Source: Actinomycetota bacterium (GTDB taxonomy: Bacteria; Actinomycetota; Actinomycetes; S36-B12). From it: a stretch of 64,000 nucleotides of DNA. A program made the translations under genes and the position numbers. The stretch is taken from NCBI GenBank assembly GCA_030645615.1, contig JAUSNB010000025.1, positions 18,118-82,117 on the forward strand. Direction: 5' to 3'. Below, one piece after another: positions 29,005 to 37,444 of the stretch. Position 1 is the first letter of the stretch; each line of letters starts with the position of its first letter. The notes beneath the pieces are model-generated. The model searched no databases. It saw nothing but the letters and a program-made list of their open reading frames with translations, and had not been told where the DNA came from.

Positions 29005-29412
29005 TCAGGCGGTCAGGCCGGCCGGGCCGTGCAGGATGAAGGCGCTGCGCGCCGCCGTGCCCAAGCCGAGCCGGCCGACGACCGGCACCTCGGTCGGGTT
29101 GGCGGCGGGGGCCGGCGTGGCGTCGATACCGGCCGTCGTCAGCGGCGAGGCCTCGACCGGCGACTGCCCGTAGTGGGCTGGGTCCGCGTCCCCCAGCATC
29201 CGGATGCCGATGTCGAAGGAGCGGGTCGCGGCGTTCTCGACGTCGATGATCGCCTCGCCGAAGAAGGTCGAGTCCAGGTCGTCGTCGTCCACGGCGTCGA
29301 TCCGGGCGATCACGGCGTTCTGGTCCACAGGAGCGAACGCCGACGGCCGGCCGGACGGCGGGATCGGGGAGTGCGGGGCGAAGAAGCTCAGGCCCATCTC
29401 GTCGCCGGTCAT
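29005..29412 (-). CDS. Unknown 135-residue protein
   Basis: Starts at ATG 29412, overlapping the stop of the upstream gene (ATGA). Soluble, Ala/Pro-rich and acidic; a central segment DAVDDDDLDSTFFGEAIIDVENA is followed by FDIGIRMLGDADPAH. The end, GTAARSAFILHGPAGLTA, is more hydrophobic. No family recognised. Translational coupling to the previous gene and position between a sigma factor and the prepilin peptidase suggest a pilus-related role, which is only inference. Confidence 0.6.
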   Translation of the reverse strand: MTGDEMGLSFFAPHSPIPPSGRPSAFAPVDQNAVIARIDAVDDDDLDSTFFGEAIIDVENAATRSFDIGIRMLGDADPAHYGQSPVEASPLTTAGIDATPAPAANPTEVPVVGRLGLGTAARSAFILHGPAGLTA

Positions 29413-29855
29413 GCCATGCCGCCGGGCTCGCCGCGCGTCCAGGCGGCCGGCACGAAGTCCGGCAGGTCGTCGAGCGGCTCGGGGACGACCACCCGGTCCA
29501 GCCCGGCCAGGACGCAGCGGGCATCGGTGACCAGGTTGAGCGAGGCGATCGGCAGGTCGGCGGGGATCCAGTCGTGGGCGTGCCACTCGATGGTCCAGGC
29601 CACCGGCCAGACCTGCTCCAGTGCCTCCAGGGCCGCGGCGTGAAGCGGGGTGCCTCCGGCGACGACCGGGTGGGCGCTGTACCGGATCGACCCGGGGCGT
29701 CCGTGCGGCGCATCGCAGTACATCTCGACCCGATACAAGGTGTGCTGCTCGTCCGGGTCCACGATCCCCACAGGGATGACGGCCGTGACCACGCCGGTAC
29801 CCGTGCGGACCAGGTACTGGCGGCCGTCGGCGCCATCCTGGATCCACGCCTGCAT
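29409..29855 (-). CDS. Unknown 148-residue protein
   Basis: ATG 29855 has AGGGAGA five bases upstream. Compact alpha/beta sequence: MQAWIQDGADGRQYLVRTGTG, then IVDPDEQHTLYRVEMYCDAPHG, and WTIEWHAHDWIPADLPIASLNLVTDA. No signal peptide or membrane span. It is coupled by a four-base overlap to the next gene. Its upstream region has GCCGATAC (about 29892-29899 on this strand), similar to boxes before the pil operons. Family unknown. Confidence 0.6.
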   Translation of the reverse strand: MQAWIQDGADGRQYLVRTGTGVVTAVIPVGIVDPDEQHTLYRVEMYCDAPHGRPGSIRYSAHPVVAGGTPLHAAALEALEQVWPVAWTIEWHAHDWIPADLPIASLNLVTDARCVLAGLDRVVVPEPLDDLPDFVPAAWTRGEPGGMA

Positions 29856-29961
29856 ATCCGTCTCCCTCGCCTTGGCCGGGGCTGCCAGTAGAGGTATCGG
29901 CCCGGGCCGGACTGAACTGAACACCTTGCCGCGAATCGCCAGTTGGGCCACGAAACGCCAG

Positions 29962-30783
29962 TCAGGCGGCGACCCAGCCGGCATAGGCGGTCGCGATCGC
30001 CGCACCTGCGAACAGGCCGATGGCGGCGCCGGCGAGGAGGAACGGGCCGAACGGCAGGTGCGAGCGGCGCCCGGCCCGCCCGCGCGCCATGAGGACCACG
30101 CCGGCCACTGCTCCGAGCAGGAACCCCGCGAACAGGCCGACCACGGAGGAACCGAAGGACACCCAGCCCAACGTCGCCCCCAGAACGGGCGCCAGCTTGA
30201 CGTCCCCGAACCCCATGCCCCGTCCGCGGGTCAGCAGCCAGATCCCGCCGATCACAGCCAGCCAGGCAGCGGTCCCGGCCACGGTCGGCCCGATCGGCCA
30301 CTCACCTGACAGCACGCCGGCCAGGGCCAGGCCCGCCACCGTTACCGGATACAGCGGCAGCACGATGACGTTGGGCAGTCGGTGGTGGTCGAGGTCGATG
30401 AAGGACAGGGCAACCCCGGCACTGCCCAGCACGAGGACCAGCGGCAGGAGCGGATCGAGTCCCTGCGGACCCAGGGCCCACCAGCCCAGCGCGAGCCAGA
30501 CGGCGCCGGTCAGGGCCTCGACCAGCGGGTACCGCTTCGGGATCGGCGCGCGGCAATGACGGCACCGACCACGCAGCACCAGCCACGACAGCACCGGCAC
30601 GTTGTCGCGCGCGTTGATCGGTTCGTGGCACTGCGGGCAGGCAGAGCCGGGACGGACCACGGACAGCCCCTCCGGAACCCGGTAGATCACCACGTTCAAG
30701 AACGACCCCACGATGAGCCCGAGGCCGCCGAGGACGAAGAAGTACGCCACCGCCACCGCAGCGCCGTCGGCCGACGTGATCAC
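29962..30783 (-). CDS. pilD: Prepilin peptidase (A24 family)
   Basis: Cleaves the leader of type IV prepilins at the cytoplasmic membrane face and methylates the new N-terminus. 273 residues with about eight membrane spans. Zinc site CPQCHEPINARDN and CRHCRAPIPKRYP in the first cytoplasmic loop, catalytic aspartates in FIDLDHHRLPN and GFGDVKLAPVLG. Substrates in this window are the pilin at 34425-34859 and the minor pilins at 48-50 kb. Confidence 0.95.
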   Translation of the reverse strand: MITSADGAAVAVAYFFVLGGLGLIVGSFLNVVIYRVPEGLSVVRPGSACPQCHEPINARDNVPVLSWLVLRGRCRHCRAPIPKRYPLVEALTGAVWLALGWWALGPQGLDPLLPLVLVLGSAGVALSFIDLDHHRLPNVIVLPLYPVTVAGLALAGVLSGEWPIGPTVAGTAAWLAVIGGIWLLTRGRGMGFGDVKLAPVLGATLGWVSFGSSVVGLFAGFLLGAVAGVVLMARGRAGRRSHLPFGPFLLAGAAIGLFAGAAIATAYAGWVAA

Positions 30784-30814
30784 GGGACGAAGCCCATCAC
30801 GTCCGCGTCAAGGG

Positions 30815-31900
30815 TCAGGTGGCGGGGGCGGGCACACCGGACTCGAGCCCGTCGACGGCCGCGCGCGCCTCCCGAAGTCGCCGGCTGACCTCGGCTGTCC
30901 GCTCGACCGCAGCCTGCTCGGCGCGAAGGGCGTCCTGCAGTTCATCGACAAGCGCGATGACGGCCGCCCGGGCCGCATCGACCGGGTCCAGGTCGGCCAG
31001 GTCCTTCCGCTCGGAGAGATCGTCCACGAGCGGCTCTTCCGCAGTCGGCGGAACCGCGGCCACCGCGGCGGCGGCCACGGCAGCAGCGGCCGACCATGGA
31101 CTCGGCCCCGCCGCTTGCGTGGCCGCACTCGGCTGCGCCACCGGGTCGGGCACCCTGGTCCCGAACTCCTCCGGGACCAGCAGCGGCCCTCCGGTCGGGC
31201 CGGCAAGGTGCTCGTCCGCCAGGACCACGTGGCCCGAATCAACCAGGACCGAGGCCAGGTGCACCGCCTCTGCCCGCGTGAAGCCCGCGGCGGCGGCCAG
31301 CCCGTCCAGCGTGCGGATCCCGTCGACGGCCTCGAGGAGCGTGAAGGCCTCGCCCCGGGGAACGACCGACCCAGCCACAGGGCCACGCAGCGCGACGGTG
31401 GTTGCCGGATTCGCGTCGGTGGCGAGCATGGCCCACGTCCCGGCCAGCCGGTCGGCGCGCATCCGGACGAGGTCGAACAACGGATCCACCGGCAGTGGCA
31501 GCGTGCAGAAGCGGGCGCTGGTTTGGCCCTTGCGCAGGTGGGTCCTCGCTCGCGGCAGCGCGAGGACGGCGCCCAGTGAGGCGATCACGAACTCCTGATG
31601 GATCGCGGCCAGGGCGCCGATCGACACCGCACCTGCCGCGACCGCGGCTTCCGCGGCGGGTGCGTCGGATACGCCGAGCCTCGCTGCCACCGGCGGGACG
31701 TACCCGGGGAGCTCAACCGCGTACAGCCCGCCCTCGTACATGAACAGCCGCGCCGTGCCCCGGGTCAAGCGGTCAGTCACGTCGATCGAGCCGGTGAAGC
31801 CCTTCGCCGCTGCACTGCGCAGCACCCCCGACACCTCGGGATTGATCACGTCGGACGCCGCGCCGGGGCCTGGGCGCCTTCGCCCGCCGATCATGCTCAT
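30815..31900 (-). CDS. DUF4388-like protein in the pilus cluster
   Basis: 361 residues from ATG 31900 with AGGAGG six bases upstream. The N-terminal part (VINPEVSGVLRSAAAKGFTGSIDV, LFMYEGGLYAVELP) resembles DUF4388/PATAN domains, which occur in regulators of T4P motility in other phyla. A middle region (VDGIRTLDGLAAAAGFTRAEAVHLASVLVDSGHVV) looks like a winged helix. An Ala-rich linker leads to a C-terminal coiled coil (LVDELQDALRAEQAAVERTAEVSRRL). Likely a cytoplasmic signalling or assembly adaptor. Confidence 0.65.
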   Translation of the reverse strand: MSMIGGRRRPGPGAASDVINPEVSGVLRSAAAKGFTGSIDVTDRLTRGTARLFMYEGGLYAVELPGYVPPVAARLGVSDAPAAEAAVAAGAVSIGALAAIHQEFVIASLGAVLALPRARTHLRKGQTSARFCTLPLPVDPLFDLVRMRADRLAGTWAMLATDANPATTVALRGPVAGSVVPRGEAFTLLEAVDGIRTLDGLAAAAGFTRAEAVHLASVLVDSGHVVLADEHLAGPTGGPLLVPEEFGTRVPDPVAQPSAATQAAGPSPWSAAAAVAAAAVAAVPPTAEEPLVDDLSERKDLADLDPVDAARAAVIALVDELQDALRAEQAAVERTAEVSRRLREARAAVDGLESGVPAPAT

Positions 31901-31932
31901 GGCCTGCCTCCTCGGTGGTCGGTCGGGTGTCC

Positions 31933-32646
31933 TCAGCGAAGCAGGTGCTGCGGCACGCTGGCTTCGTGCAGCGGGCATCGTGGCGCCCCGGCGTGATCGA
32001 CCGTGCCGAGCATGAAGCCGGCCCGTCCCGTGCAGCCAGGTCGTGGGTCCTCGTGGTAGATGCGGCCGATGCCGGAGTGGATGTCGCTGTGCACGATGGC
32101 GTCGGCCCGCTCGGCGGCCTCGGAGCGATTGGTGATCCGCAGAACGTGCTCCGGCAGGATCTCGATCACCTGGTCCCCCGAGACGAGCCGCCACTTGTAG
32201 TGGCTGACCGCGAAGTCGCCAGCCACGGCACGCTCGGTGCGATCCGGCATGAGGACGGTCACCGTGCACCGGGTGCCGATGTACCCGCTGACGTCCAGCC
32301 GCTCGCCCGTGGTCAGGGTGAACGTGAAGGCGAGCGGGCCGGCGAAGCGCCGGTAGCCCAGGCGCGGGTCGTAGCACTTGCCGACATGCTCGCGCACGCA
32401 GAGCTCGGCCTCCTCGAACGCGGCCGCGGTCCCTTCGACGAGCGTCCGCGGGAGGCCCTGGCTGGTCCGCACGAGGTCCGAGACATCCCAGGCGTAGGAC
32501 CGGACCACGCGACGATCGACCTCGCCGCCCGAGACCTCCGTCCCGGTGATGCGGGCGACGAAGTGCGGGGTGAGCCACGTCCACATGAGCACGCCCGGTG
32601 AGTCGGTGAAGCTCCACGGCATCGGCTCGACGAGTTCGACGGTCAT
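31933..32646 (-). CDS. Unknown 237-residue protein, coupled to sigma-like gene
   Basis: Soluble, with a beta-rich centre (PLAFTFTLTTGERLDVSGYIGT, HYKWRLVSGDQVIEILPEHVLRI). Trp-rich N-terminus (MPWSFTDSPGVLMWTWLTPHFVARITG). Cysteines at CVREHVGKCYD and near CPLHEASVP are spaced irregularly. Its start overlaps the upstream gene's stop by four bases. No family recognised; I assume a function with the adjacent sigma-like protein. Confidence 0.6.
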   Translation of the reverse strand: MTVELVEPMPWSFTDSPGVLMWTWLTPHFVARITGTEVSGGEVDRRVVRSYAWDVSDLVRTSQGLPRTLVEGTAAAFEEAELCVREHVGKCYDPRLGYRRFAGPLAFTFTLTTGERLDVSGYIGTRCTVTVLMPDRTERAVAGDFAVSHYKWRLVSGDQVIEILPEHVLRITNRSEAAERADAIVHSDIHSGIGRIYHEDPRPGCTGRAGFMLGTVDHAGAPRCPLHEASVPQHLLR

Positions 32647-33785
32647 CGCAGGTCCGCCGATTTAAGGCTGTCGAGGACGCGGCCCACCGCCGCGTTCGCG
32701 GTCTTGGGCAGCACTTCGAGCTCGCGTGCCACCTGCGGCCGGCTGAGCTCCTCCCAGAAGGTCAGGTAGACGGCCGCGAGCGCGAGGGGGTCCTGGGCCC
32801 GCCTCCCCTTGCCCGTCGGGTCGTTGACAGCTGCAAGCACGGCCCGTGTCATCTCCGCGCTGCTGTCGTACTCTGCGGTGCCGATGGCGACGTCAGCATC
32901 TCCGGCCACCTCGATGGTGTTCAGTCGATCGGCAGCGTCAGCGGGGCCAACAACGAGGGACTGCTGGTGCCGAATGTTCGAGAGCGCGGAGATGGCGGAC
33001 TCTCGGCGACGCAGGTCGGTGACGCTTGTCCCCAATGCGGCAGCGCGGTCGGCCTCGGTGGCCGACCTGCCTTCATCCGACGCGATGGAGTCCACGGCCC
33101 GGGCAAGCGTCATGCGGTCGCTGATGACGGCGCGCCCGTAAACGGACCGCGCGGCGTCCTGCGGCCATGTCCGCAGCTTGCCCAGCACGAACGCTGCGAA
33201 GTTCAGGGTGCCATTAGCGCCTTCGCGACCGGGGTCGTAGCGGTCGACATGGTCATGAACGAACAGGAACATCATCGAGCGGACGTCGTCGGCCTCCACC
33301 AGGTCGAGATCGGCCACCAGCTTGCGGCGGATCGCATACGTGCGCGGGTAGAGCCAGTCCACGGTGGCAGCGACAAGCTCGGGGAGCAGGCCGGCCGGGA
33401 TCAGGTCGACGTTGCGGAACACGACCTTGGGCTCGACCCGCATGTTCACGGGCTCGACGTCGTGCTCGACGCACCAGCGCCGGATCACGTCCCTCGCGGC
33501 GTGACCTTGTCCGACCGGTACCCAGACCCGGTGCTGCCCATCGCTCCACTGGCGCGAGTAGGCCTCGGGGCCGAGTACTGGCAGCAGGGTGCGGGGATCG
33601 AACTCGTCGACGGTGTCCCAGTGCACCCGGTCGCATGTCATCGTCGGCGCGCACGCGAAGATCTCCGCCTCGTCCATGCCTCGCACCGACATGTTGGGCA
33701 GCCGATGGCCGATGCGATGGGTGGCCGTGAGGATCTCGTCTCCGTCCAGAGGGGCCCGGAAGGCCCCGTCCATGCCCGCGCCCAT
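32643..33785 (-). CDS. Divergent sigma-70-like protein
   Basis: 380 residues from ATG 33785, four bases past the previous stop. Residues 1-150 match nothing I know. From about 175, RRKLVADLDLVEADDVRSMMFLFV then VDRYDPGREGANGTLNFAAFV recall sigma region 2; EGRSATEADRAAALGTSVTDL recalls region 3; and LAAVYLTFWEELSRPQVAREL plus AAVGRVLDSLKS recall region 4. The pattern is weak but in the right order and spacing. It could be a sigma factor or a sigma-derived regulator. Structure prediction would decide. Confidence 0.55.
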   Translation of the reverse strand: MGAGMDGAFRAPLDGDEILTATHRIGHRLPNMSVRGMDEAEIFACAPTMTCDRVHWDTVDEFDPRTLLPVLGPEAYSRQWSDGQHRVWVPVGQGHAARDVIRRWCVEHDVEPVNMRVEPKVVFRNVDLIPAGLLPELVAATVDWLYPRTYAIRRKLVADLDLVEADDVRSMMFLFVHDHVDRYDPGREGANGTLNFAAFVLGKLRTWPQDAARSVYGRAVISDRMTLARAVDSIASDEGRSATEADRAAALGTSVTDLRRRESAISALSNIRHQQSLVVGPADAADRLNTIEVAGDADVAIGTAEYDSSAEMTRAVLAAVNDPTGKGRRAQDPLALAAVYLTFWEELSRPQVARELEVLPKTANAAVGRVLDSLKSADLR

Positions 33786-33789
33786 CGGG

Positions 33790-34173
33790 CTAGCCGACCG
33801 CGTGCAGGTCCTGCAGCGACCTGCTACGCGCCGCGCGCATGGCCTCCGACTGGGCCGGCAACGGCACAAGTGCCGGGTCGTACGCCCCGAGGGCGGCGGC
33901 GACTCGGCTCAGGAAGTTGAGCGCCTCGCGGGCATCGGCGGCGGACACCTTGATGTCATCGATGGTCCCGAGGGTGACGGCCACGGTGATGTGCACGCGC
34001 GTCCCCTCCCCGACCAGTTCCACTAGCCGCACCGGGACGCGGGGGAACTCATCCATGAGGCTCGCCAGGGCCTTGGCCGCCGACGGCGCCGCTGCGTGGG
34101 TGGGAGCCAGGCGCATGCCGACCTCGAAGGTGCGCCGAAGCCCGGCGAACTCACTGATCTGGTGCCGAGACAT
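33790..34173 (-). CDS. Unknown 127-residue protein
   Basis: ATG 34173 is chosen over 34206 because GGGAGGTGA lies just upstream. Sequence: RRTFEVGMRLAPTHAAAPSAAKALASLMDEF, then VPVRLVELVGEGTRVHITVAVTLGTIDDIKVSAADAREALNFL, a beta-sheet followed by a helix, suggesting a small alpha/beta fold. No membrane span. First gene of the run that includes the sigma-like gene. Family unknown. Confidence 0.6.
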   Translation of the reverse strand: MSRHQISEFAGLRRTFEVGMRLAPTHAAAPSAAKALASLMDEFPRVPVRLVELVGEGTRVHITVAVTLGTIDDIKVSAADAREALNFLSRVAAALGAYDPALVPLPAQSEAMRAARSRSLQDLHAVG

Positions 34174-34341
34174 GCTCACCTCCCGGGCACGCGCGCTGGT
34201 CGACATGGCGTCACTTTCAACGGTATGGGTCCACGCTGGCCACCTGTTACCAACAAAGACCGGCTTATCCGAGTTACACCCGGATGACACCGGCTCATCC
34301 TTTGCTTAACAGCGTCGAAACACCTGCTCGAATCCGCACAG

Positions 34342-34380
34342 CACGATGTGGTCGCGGCGGGGGTCCGCGACCACATCGTG
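34342..34380. terminator. Perfect 16-bp hairpin downstream of pilA
   Basis: CACGATGTGGTCGCGG (34342-34357) and its exact complement (34365-34380) with a 7-base loop, about 45 bases past the pilin stop. No T-run follows on the minus strand. It probably ends or stabilises the abundant pilin mRNA and separates it from the next operon. The rest of 34174-34424 shows no gene. Confidence 0.65.
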
Positions 34381-34424
34381 CCCGTGCTGGTCCTCACGGC
34401 ATCAGCCGATGAGCTCTTTCGCCA

Positions 34425-34859
34425 CTACGGTGCGACCGTGATGCCGGCAGTCGTGCAGGTGGCGGTTGCCACGCCTGCGGGGTCCAGTCCGCCAGCCGTC
34501 GAGCTGTAGGTGTACATGACGTCCGCGTCGGTGTTGCAGCCCGTGATCGTGTAGCCGGTGCCGCCACCCGTGATCGTGACGGTGACCTGGTTGCCCGGCG
34601 AGGACTGCGGGTTGCCCGCCGTCAGCTCGACCGTGGTTGTCGGGTACGCGTTGTTCTCGACGTACAGGGTCTCCATGACCTTCGCGACGCCGTTGATGTC
34701 GGACTTGACCGACGCGTCGCGTGCGCTGTTCCGTTGGCTCAGGAACACCGGGATGGCAATGGCCGCGAGGATGCCGATGATGGCGACGACGACGAGGAGC
34801 TCGATGAGCGTGAATCCCCGGTCGCTGTCGTCGCGTGTCTTGTTGAGGCGAGTAAGCAT
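34425..34859 (-). CDS. pilA: Type IV major pilin
   Basis: 144-residue prepilin from ATG 34859 with GGAG six bases upstream. Leader MLTRLNKTRDDSDRG, cleavage before FTLIELLVVVAIIGILAAIA (mature Phe1, Glu5), a long N-terminal helix, then a Thr/Gly-rich globular domain. Two cysteines (GCNTDAD and ATCTTAG) probably form the C-terminal disulfide loop. Hydroxyl-rich surface residues would allow glycosylation. First of the pilin-type genes; its own hairpin terminator and promoter suggest high expression. Confidence 0.95.
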   Translation of the reverse strand: MLTRLNKTRDDSDRGFTLIELLVVVAIIGILAAIAIPVFLSQRNSARDASVKSDINGVAKVMETLYVENNAYPTTTVELTAGNPQSSPGNQVTVTITGGGTGYTITGCNTDADVMYTYSSTAGGLDPAGVATATCTTAGITVAP

Positions 34860-34915
34860 CTGTTGCTCCTGATCGATGACCCCTCGTCGCGGGGTGTCGC
34901 ACCCGTGCGGTCCGA

Positions 34916-34930
34916 CATAGGGGGTTTCGG
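34916..34930 (-). promoter_or_regulatory. Pilus promoter element upstream of pilA
   Basis: Minus strand GCCGAAACCCCCTATG; the 15 bases CCGAAACCCCCTATG recur exactly before the minor pilin operon (50119-50133). GCCGAAAC resembles the GCCGATAA -10 box used by FliA/WhiG-type sigma factors. A matching TAAA -35 box is not visible. Confidence 0.5.
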
Positions 34931-34986
34931 CTCGATCGTGGGCGGAATGAACCCTGCCGCCCAAGTTTCTTGCGCGGCGACCGGTA

Positions 34987-36204
34987 TCAGTTGACGAGCT
35001 CGAAGATCTTGAAGATCGGCAGGTACATCGCGAGGATCATCCCGCCGACGATGGCGCCGAGGACCATGATCATGATGGGCTCGATGAGAGCCATCAACTG
35101 CTCCGTCGTCGCCTCGACTTCCTGGTCGTAGAAGTCCGAGATCTTCCGGAGCATCTCGTCGAGGGCACCCGTGTCCTCGCCGACGGCGATCATCTGCACG
35201 ACCATGTCAGGGAACACCGGGTGCTCGGAAAGGGGTTTTGCGATGCCGGTGCCCTGCCGCACGCTGTCCTTGACCGACGCGACGGCCCGCGTGATGACGA
35301 CATTGCCTGACGTCTCGCCCACGATGTCGAGTGCACCGAGGATGGGCACGCCGGCATGCATCAGCGTGGAGAAGTTCCGGGTGAAGCGGGCAAGCGCCAC
35401 CTTCTGGAACAGGGCGCCAAACACCGGCAGCCGGAACTTCCAGGGGTCGACGACCGCGCGCACGCGGGGCGACGACTTGTTGGCTCGGTACCACAGTGCG
35501 CTGCCGATGAGGACGGCCAGCACTGGGACGAAGAACAGCGGGTTCTTGACGAGGTTGGACAGATTCACGAGGAGTTGAGTCGGGAGGGGGAGCTCGCCGC
35601 CGAACGAGGAGAACAGCTCGGAGAACACCGGGACGACGAAGACCAGCATGCCCGTCGTGATGATGACCGCAATCACACCGACAGCGATCGGGTACGTAAG
35701 CGCACTCTTGATGCGTCCGCGCAGGCGGACCTCGGCCTCTAGGGAGTCGGCGATCTCGACCATGGTCGAGTCCAGGAAGCCACCCACCTCGCCGGCCCGC
35801 ACCATGCTCGTCATGAGCGGAGGGAACTCCTTGTGGTGGGCGAGGGCTTCCGACAGGGACTCGCCCTTCTCGACCTGCTCGCGCACCTCCGTCAGCAGGT
35901 CGCGCAGCCGGGGGCTCTGGGTCTGGTCGGCGAGGATCGCCAGGCAGCGCAGGATCGGCAGCCCCGATGACAGCATCGTGGCGAACTGCCGGGAGAAGAT
36001 CGCGAGGTCCTTGGTCTTCACCCGGCCCTTGCCGAAGTTGACCTCGCGCCGCAGCCCCGTGCCGGCCACCTCGACGGCGATCGGCGTCATGCCCTGCTGG
36101 CGGACACGACTGAGGGCATCAGCCTCGCTGAGCGCCTTCATCTTGGATTCGACCAGCCGCCCCGAGCGGGAGCGGGCCTTGACGAGGTACTCAGTCTGAG
36201 GCAT
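34987..36204 (-). CDS. pilC: Type IV pilus platform protein PilC
   Basis: 405-residue inner-membrane platform that links PilB/PilT to the growing pilus. Two T2SSF domains (about 70-190 and 270-395) with FSRQFATMLSSGLPI and FTRNFSTLMHAGVPI as paired signatures, and three membrane spans (about 170-190, 220-240, 375-395). Its start overlaps the pilT stop by 14 bases, so pilB-pilT-pilC are coupled. Confidence 0.96.
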   Translation of the reverse strand: MPQTEYLVKARSRSGRLVESKMKALSEADALSRVRQQGMTPIAVEVAGTGLRREVNFGKGRVKTKDLAIFSRQFATMLSSGLPILRCLAILADQTQSPRLRDLLTEVREQVEKGESLSEALAHHKEFPPLMTSMVRAGEVGGFLDSTMVEIADSLEAEVRLRGRIKSALTYPIAVGVIAVIITTGMLVFVVPVFSELFSSFGGELPLPTQLLVNLSNLVKNPLFFVPVLAVLIGSALWYRANKSSPRVRAVVDPWKFRLPVFGALFQKVALARFTRNFSTLMHAGVPILGALDIVGETSGNVVITRAVASVKDSVRQGTGIAKPLSEHPVFPDMVVQMIAVGEDTGALDEMLRKISDFYDQEVEATTEQLMALIEPIMIMVLGAIVGGMILAMYLPIFKIFELVN

Positions 36205-37444
36205 CGGGGCTCACCCCCAGCAATTGCTGGAGCTCGCTCAGGTCGGAGCACTTCTCGACGGCCGTGGAGAGGTCGATCGTGCCCGCCTTCACCAGGTCGG
36301 CCAGGTCCTGGTTCAGCGTGTGCATGCCGTAGCGCGAGCCCGTCTGGAGAGCAGACGGGATCGACTGAAGCTTCCCCTCGCGCACCAGGTTGCGAACCGC
36401 GGGCGTCGCAATAAGCACCTCGGTCGCGGCCACCCGTCCGCTGCCATCCGCCGTGCGGCACAGGGTCTGGCAGACGATCGCCTGGATCGACGCCGCCAGC
36501 TGGGAGCGGATCTGTCCTTGCTGCTCGGGCGGGAAGACGTCGACGATGCGGTCGATCGTCGTCGATGCAGAGCTGGTGTGCAGCGTGGCGAACACCAGGT
36601 GTCCGGTCTCCGCTGCTGTCAACGCCGTGGAGATGGTCTCCAGGTCGCGCATCTCCCCGACGAGCACGATGTCGGGATCCTGTCGAAGCGCATGCTTGAG
36701 GGCGTTGGCGAACGAGCGGGTGTCGTCGCCGACCTCGCGCTGGTTGACGACGCTGAGGTGGTGCTGGTGCACGAACTCGATCGGGTCCTCGATGGTCACG
36801 ATGTGCCCGCGCCTGGTGCGGTTGGCGCGGTCGATGATGGCGGCGAGGGTGGTCGACTTGCCAGAACCCGTCGGCCCGGTGACGAGGACCAGCCCTCGCG
36901 GCAGCAGGGCGAACTCCCCGAGGATCGCCGGCAGGCGAAGGGAATCGAGGGGAAGGATGTCCCACGGAATCGATCTGAGCACGGCGCCGACGGAGCCCTG
37001 CTGCTGGAAGAGGTTCACCCGGAAGCGCGCGGCGCCCGGCAGGGCATAGGCGAAGTCGAGTTCCTTTGCCTCCTCGAACCGCTGCTTCTGCCGCTCCGTC
37101 AGCAGTGCGTAGACCGCATCCTGCACCTGACGCGGAGTCAGCGGCGAGTAGCCCGGCACGGCCTCGAGCTCCCCGTGCACGCGGATCATCGGTGGTGCGT
37201 TCACGGTGAGGTGCAGGTCTGACCCGGACTTCTCCAGCAGGTAGAGCAGCACCTCGTCGATGGCGATCTCGGGTCCGGTGTCGGACGCGTTCGGGCGCAG
37301 CAGCGCCACGATCCCGGCCTCGTCCGCGGCCGGCGGCGGCACCGGTGCCAGCCCTGCCGCGATCGGGAGGTCGGCGAGCATGGGCGCAAGCGGCGCCCCG
37401 GGTGGCGGGGTCAGCGGGAGCGAGAATCCGTCAGGCGACGACAC
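36191..37444 (-). CDS. pilT: Pilus retraction ATPase PilT
   Basis: 417 residues from GTG 37444 (GGAGG six bases upstream). Hexameric secretion ATPase that disassembles the pilus. Walker A GPTGSGKST near 186-194, Asp box TIEDPIEFVHQ, Walker B region DPDIVLVGEMRD, His box TGHLVFATLHTSSA. An N-terminal Pro-rich stretch of about 60 residues is extra. The PilT C-terminal AIRNLIRE-type motif appears as PAVRNLVREGK. Overlaps pilB by 14 bases. Confidence 0.95.
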   Translation of the reverse strand: MSSPDGFSLPLTPPPGAPLAPMLADLPIAAGLAPVPPPAADEAGIVALLRPNASDTGPEIAIDEVLLYLLEKSGSDLHLTVNAPPMIRVHGELEAVPGYSPLTPRQVQDAVYALLTERQKQRFEEAKELDFAYALPGAARFRVNLFQQQGSVGAVLRSIPWDILPLDSLRLPAILGEFALLPRGLVLVTGPTGSGKSTTLAAIIDRANRTRRGHIVTIEDPIEFVHQHHLSVVNQREVGDDTRSFANALKHALRQDPDIVLVGEMRDLETISTALTAAETGHLVFATLHTSSASTTIDRIVDVFPPEQQGQIRSQLAASIQAIVCQTLCRTADGSGRVAATEVLIATPAVRNLVREGKLQSIPSALQTGSRYGMHTLNQDLADLVKAGTIDLSTAVEKCSDLSELQQLLGVSPDASD

